DNA of 64,000 nucleotides from Paraclostridium sordellii (GTDB lineage Bacteria; Bacillota; Clostridia; Peptostreptococcales; Peptostreptococcaceae). How positions within the stretch are numbered: the first letter of the stretch is position 1; each line of letters opens with the position of its first letter. Positions 42,894 to 52,285 of this stretch are shown here, piece after piece. The stretch covers positions 2,294,002 to 2,358,001 of the forward strand of contig NZ_LN679998.1 in assembly GCF_000953675.1 (NCBI RefSeq). The letters run 5' to 3'. Position numbers and translations under genes: made by a program. A model generated the notes under the pieces. That model was not told where the DNA came from and ran no database searches. It saw only the letters and a program-made list of their open reading frames with translations.

Positions 42894-44033
42894 ATGACTA
42901 AAAATAATACAGCTCAAACAAACAGTAATATCGATAATCTTACTTGTGATAGATTAAACTCTAATCAATATAGAGAAAGTCAAGAATGTAATTGTTATCC
43001 TGAAAGACCTAGCTATGATCATTGTCCAGAAAGACCTCAATACGGCCATTGTTATGAGAAACCTCAATATGATCATTGCCCTGAGAAACCTCAGTATGGT
43101 CATTGTCATGAAAAGCCTCAGTATGATCATTGCCCTGAGAAACCTCAATACAATCATTGTCATGAAAAACCTCAACATGATTATTGCCCTGAAAGACCTC
43201 AGTATGACCCATGTAAAGGTAATAAAAAACCAAATTGCTGTTGTTGTTCAGAAGCAAAATTTAATCAAAATGAATGTGGTAAACCTTGTAACCCTGTGAA
43301 ATTTGAATGCCCAGATATAAACTGTGCTATATGTACACCTATATTGGCAGATAGAATATTTGATTTCAAATGTGTAAATCAACAAATACCTAGATCTATA
43401 GCACCTCAAGTATTTACTGTAGATCCTAGACCTATGGGATGTCCTCCATATACAGCTGGAGCTCCTGTATGTATAGAAAAAGTTACTGTAGTATACGATT
43501 GTTTAGGGTTCTCAAATGATTTATTACCTATAACTTTATGTAATACTAGCGGTTCACTTACAGGAACACCTCAACTATGTCCTTCAGGTGAAGCATCTGT
43601 ATTCCATAATTATGAAGGAACAATATCTACAGGTTGTATTTGTCGTGAGAAAGGTTCAACTGCAACTTTAGTTCAAGGACCTTTGGATGCATCTATTTAT
43701 AACTTCCAATATATAGTTGAAGGATTTATAGGTTGTGATCCTTTTACAGCTAGATTCCCAGTAACTCCATCAGATGCTCCTGATTTCTTAACAAATATAA
43801 ACTTATTTAGCACTATTTGTTTACCTAATACTGATGATCCATTAACTTTAAGAGCTCAATTTGATCTTAAATTCGTAGTTAAATCTATAGTTCCAACAAC
43901 ACCTTTCAGCGGAGGAACTTTCAGTGCTAGAATATTTGATGAATTATTAATTAGTGAAAAACTATACCTTACAAAATCAGATGCACTAGTTGTATACTCA
44001 GCTCCTGCTGAATTTAAACATCACGAAAAATAA
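42894..44033 (+). CDS. Cys-rich 9-residue-repeat protein, candidate spore-surface protein
   Basis: Not assigned to a family. 379 residues. Residues 34-106 consist of eight units of the type C-[PHY]-E-[KR]-P-Q-Y-[DGN]-H, placing a Cys every nine residues. A Cys cluster follows (NCCCCSEAKFNQNECGKPCN), and a C-terminal domain of about 240 residues is beta-rich with scattered Cys (VTVVYDCLGFSNDLLPITLC, NLFSTICLPNTDDPLTLRAQ). No signal peptide, consistent with assembly from the mother cell. Dense, regularly spaced cysteines resemble cross-linked coat, exosporium or appendage proteins. GAAAGGA precedes the ATG. Two terminators follow. Confidence 0.7.
   Translation: MTKNNTAQTNSNIDNLTCDRLNSNQYRESQECNCYPERPSYDHCPERPQYGHCYEKPQYDHCPEKPQYGHCHEKPQYDHCPEKPQYNHCHEKPQHDYCPERPQYDPCKGNKKPNCCCCSEAKFNQNECGKPCNPVKFECPDINCAICTPILADRIFDFKCVNQQIPRSIAPQVFTVDPRPMGCPPYTAGAPVCIEKVTVVYDCLGFSNDLLPITLCNTSGSLTGTPQLCPSGEASVFHNYEGTISTGCICREKGSTATLVQGPLDASIYNFQYIVEGFIGCDPFTARFPVTPSDAPDFLTNINLFSTICLPNTDDPLTLRAQFDLKFVVKSIVPTTPFSGGTFSARIFDELLISEKLYLTKSDALVVYSAPAEFKHHEK
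42993..43211 (+). repeat. Eight 27-bp coding repeats (54-bp higher-order period)
   Basis: Tandem repeats within the Cys-rich gene. The second residue alternates mostly between Pro and His/Tyr, so pairs of units form a 54-bp repeat. Long accidental frames on the opposite strand are caused by the repeat. Confidence 0.9.
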
Positions 44034-44038
44034 TATTA

Positions 44039-44125
44039 ATTACTAGTACAAATAATGATTTGTACTAGTAATATACTAAATTTAAATTATAGGTTCATTT
44101 TTTAATGAACCTATTTTTTATTTTT
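44039..44125 (+). terminator. Tandem hairpins after the Cys-repeat gene
   Basis: First hairpin ATTACTAGTACAAA / TTTGTACTAGTAAT (44039-44052 with 44059-44072), without a T tract. Second, ATAGGTTCATT / AATGAACCTAT (44089-44099 with 44104-44114) followed by T6ATTTTT, is the functional terminator. Confidence 0.8.
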
Positions 44126-44216
44126 CCTTATATTTATCTATATTACTAATAGTAATAATCTATTCTAAATATTCATAAGTATAAATATAATTACTATTTA
44201 TTATAGGAGGCTATAT

Positions 44217-45854
44217 ATGAGTGATAAATATCCTAACTCTACATCAATAACAAATGTGTTTAATACAGTTAAAAGTTTAGTTTGTAATACAGTAAATATA
44301 CATAATTTTTTTGTACCAATGTTAGTTTTAACTGATGATGGAATAACAACTAAAATAATAATTTCAAAATCTGAAGAAGATAATTTTTCTATTAATGAAA
44401 ATATACTTATTTATAAAAATAAAGCTATAAACATAAGTAGTATAGTAAAAATTAAAATACTAATAGATAAAATTCCTTCTAATAAATTTACTTTCTCTCT
44501 ATTAAAAAGTCTAGAAAATCTAACTATATATAATGTAAACAGCCCTATTGATACTTTTTCTAACAAAAAATGTATCAATAGATTTAATGTTTTCTCTGAT
44601 GATTGTTTTAATATAAGTTATAATATTCAAGATTATATATTAAAAAATATGAAAAATATAAAAGATATAAATTTTAATATGTCTACTAACTGTTTAGATA
44701 ACAATATAACAGTTAATACCGTTCATGAAAACGTCTTAAACTCAAATACAAGTTTATATGCTACTGAAATGGAAACCTTAGAAAATATTGATTTAGATAT
44801 AGACACACTAAACGTTGTAAGTTCCATAAAAGAATTTTGCGATGAAGTAATAACAGATATTAAAACTGAAGAAAAACTAGTTCTTACTAACAATGCTAGT
44901 GAAGTAGAGGTTTCAAAACCTATAGATACAGAAGACATAGATGTTTTAACTAAAATACATACAAAAAATTACTCTGTAGCTATAAATCCAAAACCTGTAA
45001 AGATATTAAATAAAGTCAACCAAAATCAAATAGAATCAGTTACTGACATAAACCCTTATTATTCAGAAAATACAATATCAAATATTGATATTCAAAGACA
45101 AATTATCCCCCCTAAAACTATAGAAGTATTAGATTTAGTTCCACTAAATCAATGTATTAGCAAATGCTCATTAGACGGTAAATTGCTTAGTTTAAGCCCT
45201 AATGGCGAAAATTGCATTGGTGTGTTTTTAGATGATGGTACATTCGAACCTCTAAAGTTAAGTTTTAAAACCTTTAATGTTATTCCTAAGGATACATTTA
45301 ATTTAGTTGGAAACATATATAGAAATCAGTTGAAAAATTCAGTTACTCACTTAGATATAAGTAAAGATTGTTTATTGCAATCTTTAGATATAGGCTATGG
45401 TGGTAATGCTATAAAATATGATGATGAAAATATAGTTTCCATAAAAGATCTTATAAATACTTCTAAAACTACAATAAAAAATATAACTAATGATGTTGAT
45501 ACAACTTCTGTAGTTACTAAAAATAATCTTGAAAATATTAATAGTATAAAAAATATTAAACATGATACTATTAAATATATTAATGATATAAAAATGGATC
45601 CTGTCGTTAGGTCAATAAAAACTATAAAAAGTACTCATGATGTTATAGGTGATTTAAACTTTGATAAAAATATTTCTAGTGTAGTTCAATGTGTAGATAT
45701 CGTTAATAATAATATTTCTAGCTGTTGCGAAAACACTGAAAAAATATGCGGTTCAGTAAACTTTGTTGGTAATGATATAATGATTGTAAACAATGAAAAC
45801 TCAGATATATCAATTTATTCTATTCCAAAAATAAACTCTGTTACCCAATTTTAA
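44217..45854 (+). CDS. Large hypothetical protein, candidate spore-associated
   Basis: Not recognised. 545 residues, Asn/Ile/Lys/Asp-rich, no signal peptide or membrane helix. An N-terminal region (ITNVFNTVKSLVCNTVNIHN) and a middle segment with beta character (VPLNQCISKCSLDGKLLSLS, CIGVFLDDGTFEPLKLSFKT) are separated by low-complexity stretches; the C-terminal third has repeated ..TIK..D-I.. elements. Strong AGGAGG site. It lies between the Cys-repeat gene and the csp genes, which suggests sporulation expression; this is inference. Confidence 0.65.
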   Translation: MSDKYPNSTSITNVFNTVKSLVCNTVNIHNFFVPMLVLTDDGITTKIIISKSEEDNFSINENILIYKNKAINISSIVKIKILIDKIPSNKFTFSLLKSLENLTIYNVNSPIDTFSNKKCINRFNVFSDDCFNISYNIQDYILKNMKNIKDINFNMSTNCLDNNITVNTVHENVLNSNTSLYATEMETLENIDLDIDTLNVVSSIKEFCDEVITDIKTEEKLVLTNNASEVEVSKPIDTEDIDVLTKIHTKNYSVAINPKPVKILNKVNQNQIESVTDINPYYSENTISNIDIQRQIIPPKTIEVLDLVPLNQCISKCSLDGKLLSLSPNGENCIGVFLDDGTFEPLKLSFKTFNVIPKDTFNLVGNIYRNQLKNSVTHLDISKDCLLQSLDIGYGGNAIKYDDENIVSIKDLINTSKTTIKNITNDVDTTSVVTKNNLENINSIKNIKHDTIKYINDIKMDPVVRSIKTIKSTHDVIGDLNFDKNISSVVQCVDIVNNNISSCCENTEKICGSVNFVGNDIMIVNNENSDISIYSIPKINSVTQF

Positions 45855-45862
45855 TATTTAAT

Positions 45863-45897
45863 AAAAAAAGAACTAACTTTTAGTTAGTTCTTTTTTT
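45863..45897. terminator. Bidirectional terminator between the hypothetical gene and the cspC-like gene
   Basis: A 15-bp stem AAAAAAAGAACTAAC / GTTAGTTCTTTTTTT (45863-45877 with 45883-45897) between convergent genes. Confidence 0.9.
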
Positions 45898-45917
45898 ATT
45901 AAATATTAAAGCTTAAT

Positions 45918-47603
45918 CTATCTTAATCGTTTTGACATTTGTTCCATTGTTCTTCTAAAATTTAAAACCCCATATCCCATATCTACATTTGGATATGTAT
46001 ATATTGGTTGTTTGTCAGCACCAATCATTAAATATGTTTTCATAACTTCTGTAAACAACAAAGTTCTTCCAAATTTACTTTGATTTATAAGGTAATCTGA
46101 TAAAACAGCTGTAACCCCACTAATTATTGAACTTCCAACACCTGTTCCTGTTGCCTTTACATAATCATTATTTTTATATGGTCCTATTATATCAACACTA
46201 GGCGCTACTATATCTGGCTTTATTGGATTTTGATTTAACGTTCCTCTTGATGATTCTATCCACATACTGTCAGTTCTATTGTTAAATCCTCCTACAGTTA
46301 TTACATTTTCAGTGGTTGCAAATAATGTAGTTGTAGAAAATGAGTTAGAATTTATAAACCTGGTTTCATCATCTATCAAATCTTTATTTGGTAAAAATGC
46401 ATCATATTCTCCTGTTACTATGAATTCCCCTTTAAGTCTAAGGGTCCATATTCCTGGTTTAACACCAGTTAATCTTATTATAGCTTCTTCAGTTCCCGAC
46501 TTTAACCATGGATATCTATATATCATTTCATAATTAGTTCCTTCTATATTGAATCTACCGTTATAAATTGTTTCTCCTGGTGAGTATTGATTCATATAAC
46601 TTAATTCCCCAGAAGGTGATATCATAGATACACTGATTTTATCAGGTCCAATATTGCTTACTGAAACATCTAAATTCTTTTGATTTCCAATTTGAATTAA
46701 TATATCATTTATTTGATTCTCATTATATAGTCTTCCAGAGTAATGAATATCCGTATTTCCTTCATCTCCTGCCCCACTTACTATAATAATACCTGGACTA
46801 GTTAAAAAATTAAAAGAGTCTAAAAAATTAGTTAAAATTAAAGATTTACTTTTTTCGGCAAGAGTTAAGTTTATAATTATATCTTTATTATAAATCTTAG
46901 ATATATCTTCAATATATTTAATCGCTGCTAATAAATCACTTAGTTCATAGCTAATTTTCCCTTCTTTATAAACACCTCTATATTCTCTTAATTTTACAAC
47001 TACTAATTCACTATCTGTTGCAATTCCTATAAAATCTTTATTTAATCTCCCATTACCTGCTGCTATCCCAGCTGCTATAGTTCCACTTCCAATATTATCC
47101 TCAGATAAGCTCGGATCATTTTCTTTTATATATTTATTAATTTCTTCTCTTTTGAATTCACTTCCAATTTTTAATCCTTTAGGTGGAATTCCTTTATTGC
47201 TCATCTGATCCCATATGGATATTATTTTAGATGTATTGTCATCTTTGATAAAATCCGGATGCAAATAATTTATACCTGAGTCAATAATTGCTATTATTAT
47301 ATTCTTCCCTGATGGACTTATGTACGGATTTTTATCAATATAGTCAGCTCCTGAAACTACTCTTGGTCTATCTCCATTGTCAACTCCTTCTCCAATTTTA
47401 ATAAGAGAACTAATTGGTATTGAAATTGACCAGTCATATATAGAATCTATTTGTTTAAATATTTCTTCATCAAAATTTTCATCAATATATATAGAAGCTA
47501 TTTTTTCATTTAATATAATATAATTATCTAAACTATATTTTTTTAAATCTGCTTCTAATTCTTGTGTGTTACCGTTGTAAACTACTATATAAGATGTTTT
47601 CAA
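45918..47603 (-). CDS. cspC: CspC-like subtilase pseudoprotease
   Basis: 561 residues in the Csp layout: prodomain (1-65), subtilase domain, inserted jellyroll (about 300-410). The catalytic Asp is kept (D108 in IIDSGINYLHPDF). The His position carries Ser (S173 in NIGSGTIAAGI, where active enzymes have GHGTH), and the Ser position carries Gly (G488 in ATGTGVGSS, where active enzymes have GTS). In Clostridioides difficile, CspC is likewise a pseudoprotease and takes part in bile-salt germinant sensing that leads to SleC activation. It should be packaged into spores. TTG start with AGGAGGG; 18 bases after the cspA-like gene. Confidence 0.85.
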   Translation of the reverse strand: MKTSYIVVYNGNTQELEADLKKYSLDNYIILNEKIASIYIDENFDEEIFKQIDSIYDWSISIPISSLIKIGEGVDNGDRPRVVSGADYIDKNPYISPSGKNIIIAIIDSGINYLHPDFIKDDNTSKIISIWDQMSNKGIPPKGLKIGSEFKREEINKYIKENDPSLSEDNIGSGTIAAGIAAGNGRLNKDFIGIATDSELVVVKLREYRGVYKEGKISYELSDLLAAIKYIEDISKIYNKDIIINLTLAEKSKSLILTNFLDSFNFLTSPGIIIVSGAGDEGNTDIHYSGRLYNENQINDILIQIGNQKNLDVSVSNIGPDKISVSMISPSGELSYMNQYSPGETIYNGRFNIEGTNYEMIYRYPWLKSGTEEAIIRLTGVKPGIWTLRLKGEFIVTGEYDAFLPNKDLIDDETRFINSNSFSTTTLFATTENVITVGGFNNRTDSMWIESSRGTLNQNPIKPDIVAPSVDIIGPYKNNDYVKATGTGVGSSIISGVTAVLSDYLINQSKFGRTLLFTEVMKTYLMIGADKQPIYTYPNVDMGYGVLNFRRTMEQMSKRLR

Positions 47604-47621
47604 ATTACAACCCTCCTATAG

Positions 47622-50186
47622 CTATTTTAATTGATCAAACATTCCTTTAATATCTAATAGTCCATATCCAGAATTTGTATTTGGATAATTTATCGATTCT
47701 GATCTTTTTGCTCCTGCTCTTAAATATGTTCTCATTTTTTGTACAACGGCTTTATTTTTATAGTTTTTATCTGATAATATATATTGAAAAAATACGGCCA
47801 TAGCCCCTGTTACAAATGCTGAAGATACTCCACTTCCAGTTACAGTTGCATACTTACCTCCATTATAAGGAGCTATTATATTAACTCCAGGAGCTATTAC
47901 ATCTGGCTTTTCAATTCTTCCTGTGGCACCTACCGTTGGTCCTCTTGAGGAGTTTGCCCATAAACTCTTATTTACACTATCATAAGTTCCTACAGTTATT
48001 GTATCTTTGTATCCGCTAGGATATGTTAATGTTGTGTTGGGGTCTCCATTTCTAAATTTAGTTCCTGGTTTTAACAACAATTCATTTGGTAAATATATAT
48101 TATATATTCCATTTGTTATAGACTCTCCTATTAGTTTAATTCTCCATATACCTTTTTTTACTGATGTAAGTTTTATCATTGTCTGTTGTTGACCTGAATA
48201 ACTAGCTGGATAATTCGAAACTATTGAATAAAATGTATTTTCTAGATCAAACAAACCTTGTATATAATTTAAATTTGATACATATGAAATTTTACTTTGC
48301 TCCCCAGATGGAGACACTATTGCAATATTTATTATATCAGGTCTATTTACTAAAACGTCTATTTCAATCTCCTCTTCTTCTTCTATTTCTATATCTACAT
48401 ATTCAATATCACCTTTAAATGATAGATATCCCGAAGCGTGAGTTTTTCCACTGCCTTCATTTCCTGCACCTATTACTTCACAAACTCCATATTCATAAAA
48501 TAAGTTATCTGTGATTATGAGTGTTCCAGTAACAACAGAACCATTGCTTCCTAATGAAACATTATTAACTATAGGTTTGTTTTCTTCTTTGGCCTTTTTA
48601 TATGCATACCTCATTGCAGTGTGAAGGGTAGCTATGTTGTAATGTCCATCTATTTTTTTTAGTTTTATAACTATTAAATCTGATCCTTCTGCAACTCCTC
48701 CATATTCCTTATTTACATTACCTAAACCAGAACATATACCGCTTAATGCGGTTCCTATACCTTCTTCGTCTATAGATAATGTTTTATTATTTTCTTTAAT
48801 AGCTTTATTTATATCTTCTCGCGTATATTCTGTGCCTATATTAAATCCACTAGGAGGATTCCCTTCTTTTGTTTGATCCCATAAATAGGCTATTTTAGAT
48901 GTCCCATCTTGATATATAAAATCTGGATGTAAATAGTCAATTCCTGAATTTGCAATTCCAATAAAAACTCCTCTTCCATCTAAAGTTATATTTGGATTTT
49001 CTTTAAAAAAGTTTGCGCCTATTTCTTCTGTTGCTACATACCCATTTTCTATGCCTCTATTTAAATTAGTTAGTTGAACCATTTTTGTATATCTTTGAAT
49101 TCTATATATAGATGTAATCCTATATAATTCTCCCATATCTTCTGTTCTAGATTTATTTATATATAATATCCCAAAGTTATCGGATAATTTATCAAACTTA
49201 AAAATATCTGCTAACTCTTTTATATCTTCTTCAAAACCATCTTTATAATCTATAATAAATATCGGAGAAAATTCACTTAAATTAATCGATTCATCTCTAA
49301 AACTTCTATTCTTCAAACTTTTTATAGAACTATTTATTCCAAATCGAATTAAAAAAGATATACTTGCATTTTCTATAAAATTATAATTTTTCATTTTATT
49401 AGTATAGATACTTATATTTTTTTTACTTCCTTTTAGAACATTAAACTTAATTGCCCATTTTCCACTTTCAATTATATCTTTTGATTGGAATTTAACTTTT
49501 ATTATATCTGAATCCTCAAGATGTTTTACTTTTATAATATTAATATCTACTTTTGTATTTTCTAAAAAATATTCTTGTTTTTTATACCTAGGAATTATAT
49601 TTTTAACTTCATATTCATTTGGGGTTTTTAAACTTAACTGAACATCTAGGTCCTTATCTTTTAATATGTTTATTTCACTATTACTCTCATCATTTTCTAT
49701 ATTTAAATTTATTATATTTTGGTTATGATCTAATTTTAAATTTTTTTCTATGTATATTTGATTTGAGTATTTTTCTAATTCATTTTTATAAAATTCATTT
49801 AACTTATAATTTTCTAAATTTAAGTCTATTAATGTAGGCACTTTATACTTATACGAATTATCTTTTATAAATTTTATAAAATCAATTAATTTAAAACCAT
49901 CTACTTGATCCTCCTTTTTATGAAGTTCTAGTTTAAGAACTACATTATTTTTACTATTTATAATATATTCATCATAAAAACTATATTTTTTTAAATCTTT
50001 ATATTCCCATTTATTGTGTCCTCTGAATAAAATTTGTTTTTTAAAATCTTCTATTTCACTATCATCAAAACTTTCTATTTTGTAATAAGATAATATAGTT
50101 TCTTTTAATTTTTCTATATTTTCATCTATTAGTATAACTTTATTTTTATATTTAAACATAGCCTTACAGTATATAATAATCACCAC
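47622..50186 (-). CDS. CspA-like subtilase pseudoprotease with unusual N-terminal extension
   Basis: 854 residues. From about 305 on it is a Csp subtilase, but all three catalytic residues are lost: N413 (IANSGIDYLHPDF), I477 (EGIGTALSGI) and G786 (TGSGVSSAFV). A jellyroll insertion is at about 600-705. Residues 1-300 have no subtilase motifs; 225-285 (SGKWAIKFNVLKGSKKNISI) faintly resemble the end of a Csp jellyroll. In C. difficile, CspA is the inactive half of a CspB-CspA fusion, so the extension may be a decayed CspB. GTG start with GGAGAG nine bases upstream. Forms an operon with the cspC-like gene. Confidence 0.8.
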   Translation of the reverse strand: MVIIIYCKAMFKYKNKVILIDENIEKLKETILSYYKIESFDDSEIEDFKKQILFRGHNKWEYKDLKKYSFYDEYIINSKNNVVLKLELHKKEDQVDGFKLIDFIKFIKDNSYKYKVPTLIDLNLENYKLNEFYKNELEKYSNQIYIEKNLKLDHNQNIINLNIENDESNSEINILKDKDLDVQLSLKTPNEYEVKNIIPRYKKQEYFLENTKVDINIIKVKHLEDSDIIKVKFQSKDIIESGKWAIKFNVLKGSKKNISIYTNKMKNYNFIENASISFLIRFGINSSIKSLKNRSFRDESINLSEFSPIFIIDYKDGFEEDIKELADIFKFDKLSDNFGILYINKSRTEDMGELYRITSIYRIQRYTKMVQLTNLNRGIENGYVATEEIGANFFKENPNITLDGRGVFIGIANSGIDYLHPDFIYQDGTSKIAYLWDQTKEGNPPSGFNIGTEYTREDINKAIKENNKTLSIDEEGIGTALSGICSGLGNVNKEYGGVAEGSDLIVIKLKKIDGHYNIATLHTAMRYAYKKAKEENKPIVNNVSLGSNGSVVTGTLIITDNLFYEYGVCEVIGAGNEGSGKTHASGYLSFKGDIEYVDIEIEEEEEIEIDVLVNRPDIINIAIVSPSGEQSKISYVSNLNYIQGLFDLENTFYSIVSNYPASYSGQQQTMIKLTSVKKGIWRIKLIGESITNGIYNIYLPNELLLKPGTKFRNGDPNTTLTYPSGYKDTITVGTYDSVNKSLWANSSRGPTVGATGRIEKPDVIAPGVNIIAPYNGGKYATVTGSGVSSAFVTGAMAVFFQYILSDKNYKNKAVVQKMRTYLRAGAKRSESINYPNTNSGYGLLDIKGMFDQLK

Positions 50187-50225
50187 CTAACCAATCTCTC
50201 CACTAGTTTATTATATGTTTACCTC

Positions 50226-50254
50226 CTTGTATGGATGATAAGTTTAATTCATAT
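50226..50254 (-). promoter_or_regulatory. Possible sigma-E promoter of the csp operon
   Basis: On the minus strand ATA (50254-50252) and CATACAAG (50233-50226) are 18 bases apart, close to the sporulation sigma-E consensus (ATA, 16-18, CATACANT; one mismatch). Mother-cell expression would fit Csp proteins. A weak, short-motif match. Confidence 0.35.
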
Positions 50255-50327
50255 AGGTTTTGAATTTTTATATTAAGGGTAAAAATTTTAAAGTATGGTT
50301 ACATTTTAATTTATAGGAGGTGAAGAT

Positions 50328-52238
50328 ATGAAAAATATAATTTCTAAAACAATGATTTTCATAGGAATAATACCAACAGCAATAATATTTAAATTATTAT
50401 TTGGTACTACAAATATGTTAGTTGGTATAACAGCTTTTATGGCTGCTACAAGCTTAATTCATAACGATTATACACCTACACCTATAAAAAATACTATTAG
50501 ATTTATATCTATAGAACTATTTATAGGCGCTTGTGCTTTTATATCAACAATTTCTCCTTCACTTACTTTAGTATCAACATTTATTTCAATATTTTTTATA
50601 ATTTACATATTTACATACGACACAAGTAAACCAATATATATGCCCTTTGCTTTGGCATACTTATTTATGGTTTATTTTCCAGCTAAACCTGGCGACATAC
50701 CAGCTAGAATAGGTGCTTTAATTCTCTCTGGTATGCTTATTATGCTTGTGCAAATTATTGCTAATAAAAATAATTTTTGGACTAAATCAAAATCCACAAT
50801 TACTAAAAATTTAAATTTATTAATAAATGAATTAGAAATATTAATAGATGGAGATAATTATGATTCTATAATAAAGAATTGTACTCAGATTAATAGAAGT
50901 TTAAAGTCATTGTCTAAAAGTTTATATTCTAGAAGAGAAAAAACATTTATAATATCAGATAAGACTCGACTTTATTTATGTATAACTCAAACCATAGAAG
51001 GTGCTAATATAATTTTAGAGCAAGCTTTAGATGATAAGGAAAATTTAAGTAAATGTGTAGATGTATTAAAAGATTTAAAGGTCCAATTTGAAGATATATT
51101 AAAACTTATTAATAACGAAAAAGATATGTCTGAGTTAAAAGAACAGTTAAATCATTTTATATATAGTGGAGATGAGAAGGGCTACAGTTACTATATATCC
51201 TATGAACTAAAACAAAATATGACCTTACTAAAAGATATTTTAACCGATTTAGAAAATGGTGGATTGTCTTTAAGTGATAAAAGATTTGATATATCAGATA
51301 AAATCAAAGAGATTGATGTTATTAAAAAACGTTTTAATAGAAATTCACTTAGATTTACATTCGCCTTTAGGGTTGCATTAGTAGTAAGTTTGGGTGCCTT
51401 TATAGTAAACTATTTTGATTTATATAAAGGTAAATGGATGGTTTTTACTTTAGCTTCTGTAATTCAGCCTTATATAGAGTCAAGTGAATCAAAAATGTTA
51501 GATAGAATAAAAGGTACTTTAATAGGTGTATTAATATTTGAATTGTTATTTCATTTAGTTCCAAATATAGAGTTTAAAATATTTATAGGTTTTGCTTGTG
51601 GATATATTAGTAACTATTTTAAAGATTACTCTAAGAGAATGACGTTCATGACAGTTTTCGCTTTAAGCATAGGCGCTACTAGTACAGACTTTAATATATT
51701 ATCCTTTGATAGAATAAAGTTTATTTTATTAGGATGCTTTTTTGCATTTGTTGCTAATAGAACTATATTTCCATATAAAATCAAAGTTGTTACTAGAAAC
51801 TTAATTGATAAATCAATTGATTTAAATAAAACTATTGAACATAACTTGGGAAGTTTATACTCTTCAAATTTAAGTTCATCGAATTTGAGAGAAGTAGTTT
51901 TAACCAATAACCTTACAAATGAGAAAATTAGTATAAACAATAATACTATTTGCTGTGATAAAATTAGTAATTTCTTGGTTAATGAAAGAGTCATTATGAG
52001 TAATTTAAGAGTTTTTAAAAATAGCATAAAAAATAATAGGGTAAAAAATTTGAATATACCAGAAGCATGCAAAGAAATACAACAATATATAACTGGAGAT
52101 TTAAGTAAAAGTAAAGTGGTTGATGATTTCAATAAATTAAATGAAAGAGATGACAAACTAATATTTATGAATATATATGAAATTTTAAAAAGTATAAATG
52201 ATGCTAAAAATATAGCTAATACTATAAGTACAGTATAG
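50328..52238 (+). CDS. FUSC/aromatic acid exporter-family membrane protein
   Basis: 636 residues. An N-terminal block of about six membrane helices (1-150), a cytoplasmic helical region (about 150-340), a second membrane block (KRFNRNSLRFTFAFRVALVV, KGKWMVFTLASVIQPYIESS, KMLDRIKGTLIGVLIFELLF) and a C-terminal soluble region. This double-TM layout and the R-x-x-G-T-x-x-G motif match the FUSC superfamily (fusaric acid resistance/YccS-like). Substrate unknown. Strong TAGGAGG site. The stop codon falls in a 26-bp inverted repeat shared with the convergent gene. Confidence 0.8.
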   Translation: MKNIISKTMIFIGIIPTAIIFKLLFGTTNMLVGITAFMAATSLIHNDYTPTPIKNTIRFISIELFIGACAFISTISPSLTLVSTFISIFFIIYIFTYDTSKPIYMPFALAYLFMVYFPAKPGDIPARIGALILSGMLIMLVQIIANKNNFWTKSKSTITKNLNLLINELEILIDGDNYDSIIKNCTQINRSLKSLSKSLYSRREKTFIISDKTRLYLCITQTIEGANIILEQALDDKENLSKCVDVLKDLKVQFEDILKLINNEKDMSELKEQLNHFIYSGDEKGYSYYISYELKQNMTLLKDILTDLENGGLSLSDKRFDISDKIKEIDVIKKRFNRNSLRFTFAFRVALVVSLGAFIVNYFDLYKGKWMVFTLASVIQPYIESSESKMLDRIKGTLIGVLIFELLFHLVPNIEFKIFIGFACGYISNYFKDYSKRMTFMTVFALSIGATSTDFNILSFDRIKFILLGCFFAFVANRTIFPYKIKVVTRNLIDKSIDLNKTIEHNLGSLYSSNLSSSNLREVVLTNNLTNEKISINNNTICCDKISNFLVNERVIMSNLRVFKNSIKNNRVKNLNIPEACKEIQQYITGDLSKSKVVDDFNKLNERDDKLIFMNIYEILKSINDAKNIANTISTV

Positions 52239-52285
52239 AAATTAAATAAGAGAGGTAAGCTCTCTTATTTAATTTCTATACTGTA
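52229..52285. terminator. 26-bp perfect inverted repeat holding both convergent stop codons
   Basis: 52229-52254 pairs perfectly with 52260-52285 (loop GTAAG). The FUSC gene ends at 52238 within the left arm and the UroD-like gene ends at 52265 within the right arm. T-rich segments on both strands make it a bidirectional terminator. Confidence 0.85.

Noticed and set aside
42993..43211. CRISPR-like periodic repeats
   Set aside because: The 27-bp units are contiguous, in frame and code for a conserved nonapeptide; there are no unique spacers and no cas genes.
42954..43299. Several long frames in other phases and on the minus strand over the Cys-repeat gene
   Set aside because: The 27-bp periodicity keeps all frames open. 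Only the plus-strand frame has a ribosome site, a non-repetitive C-terminal domain and a terminator.
50216..50227. An additional AGGAGG site on the minus strand upstream of the cspA-like gene
   Set aside because: No usable start codon or open frame follows within a suitable distance; a stop (TAG) comes after three codons.
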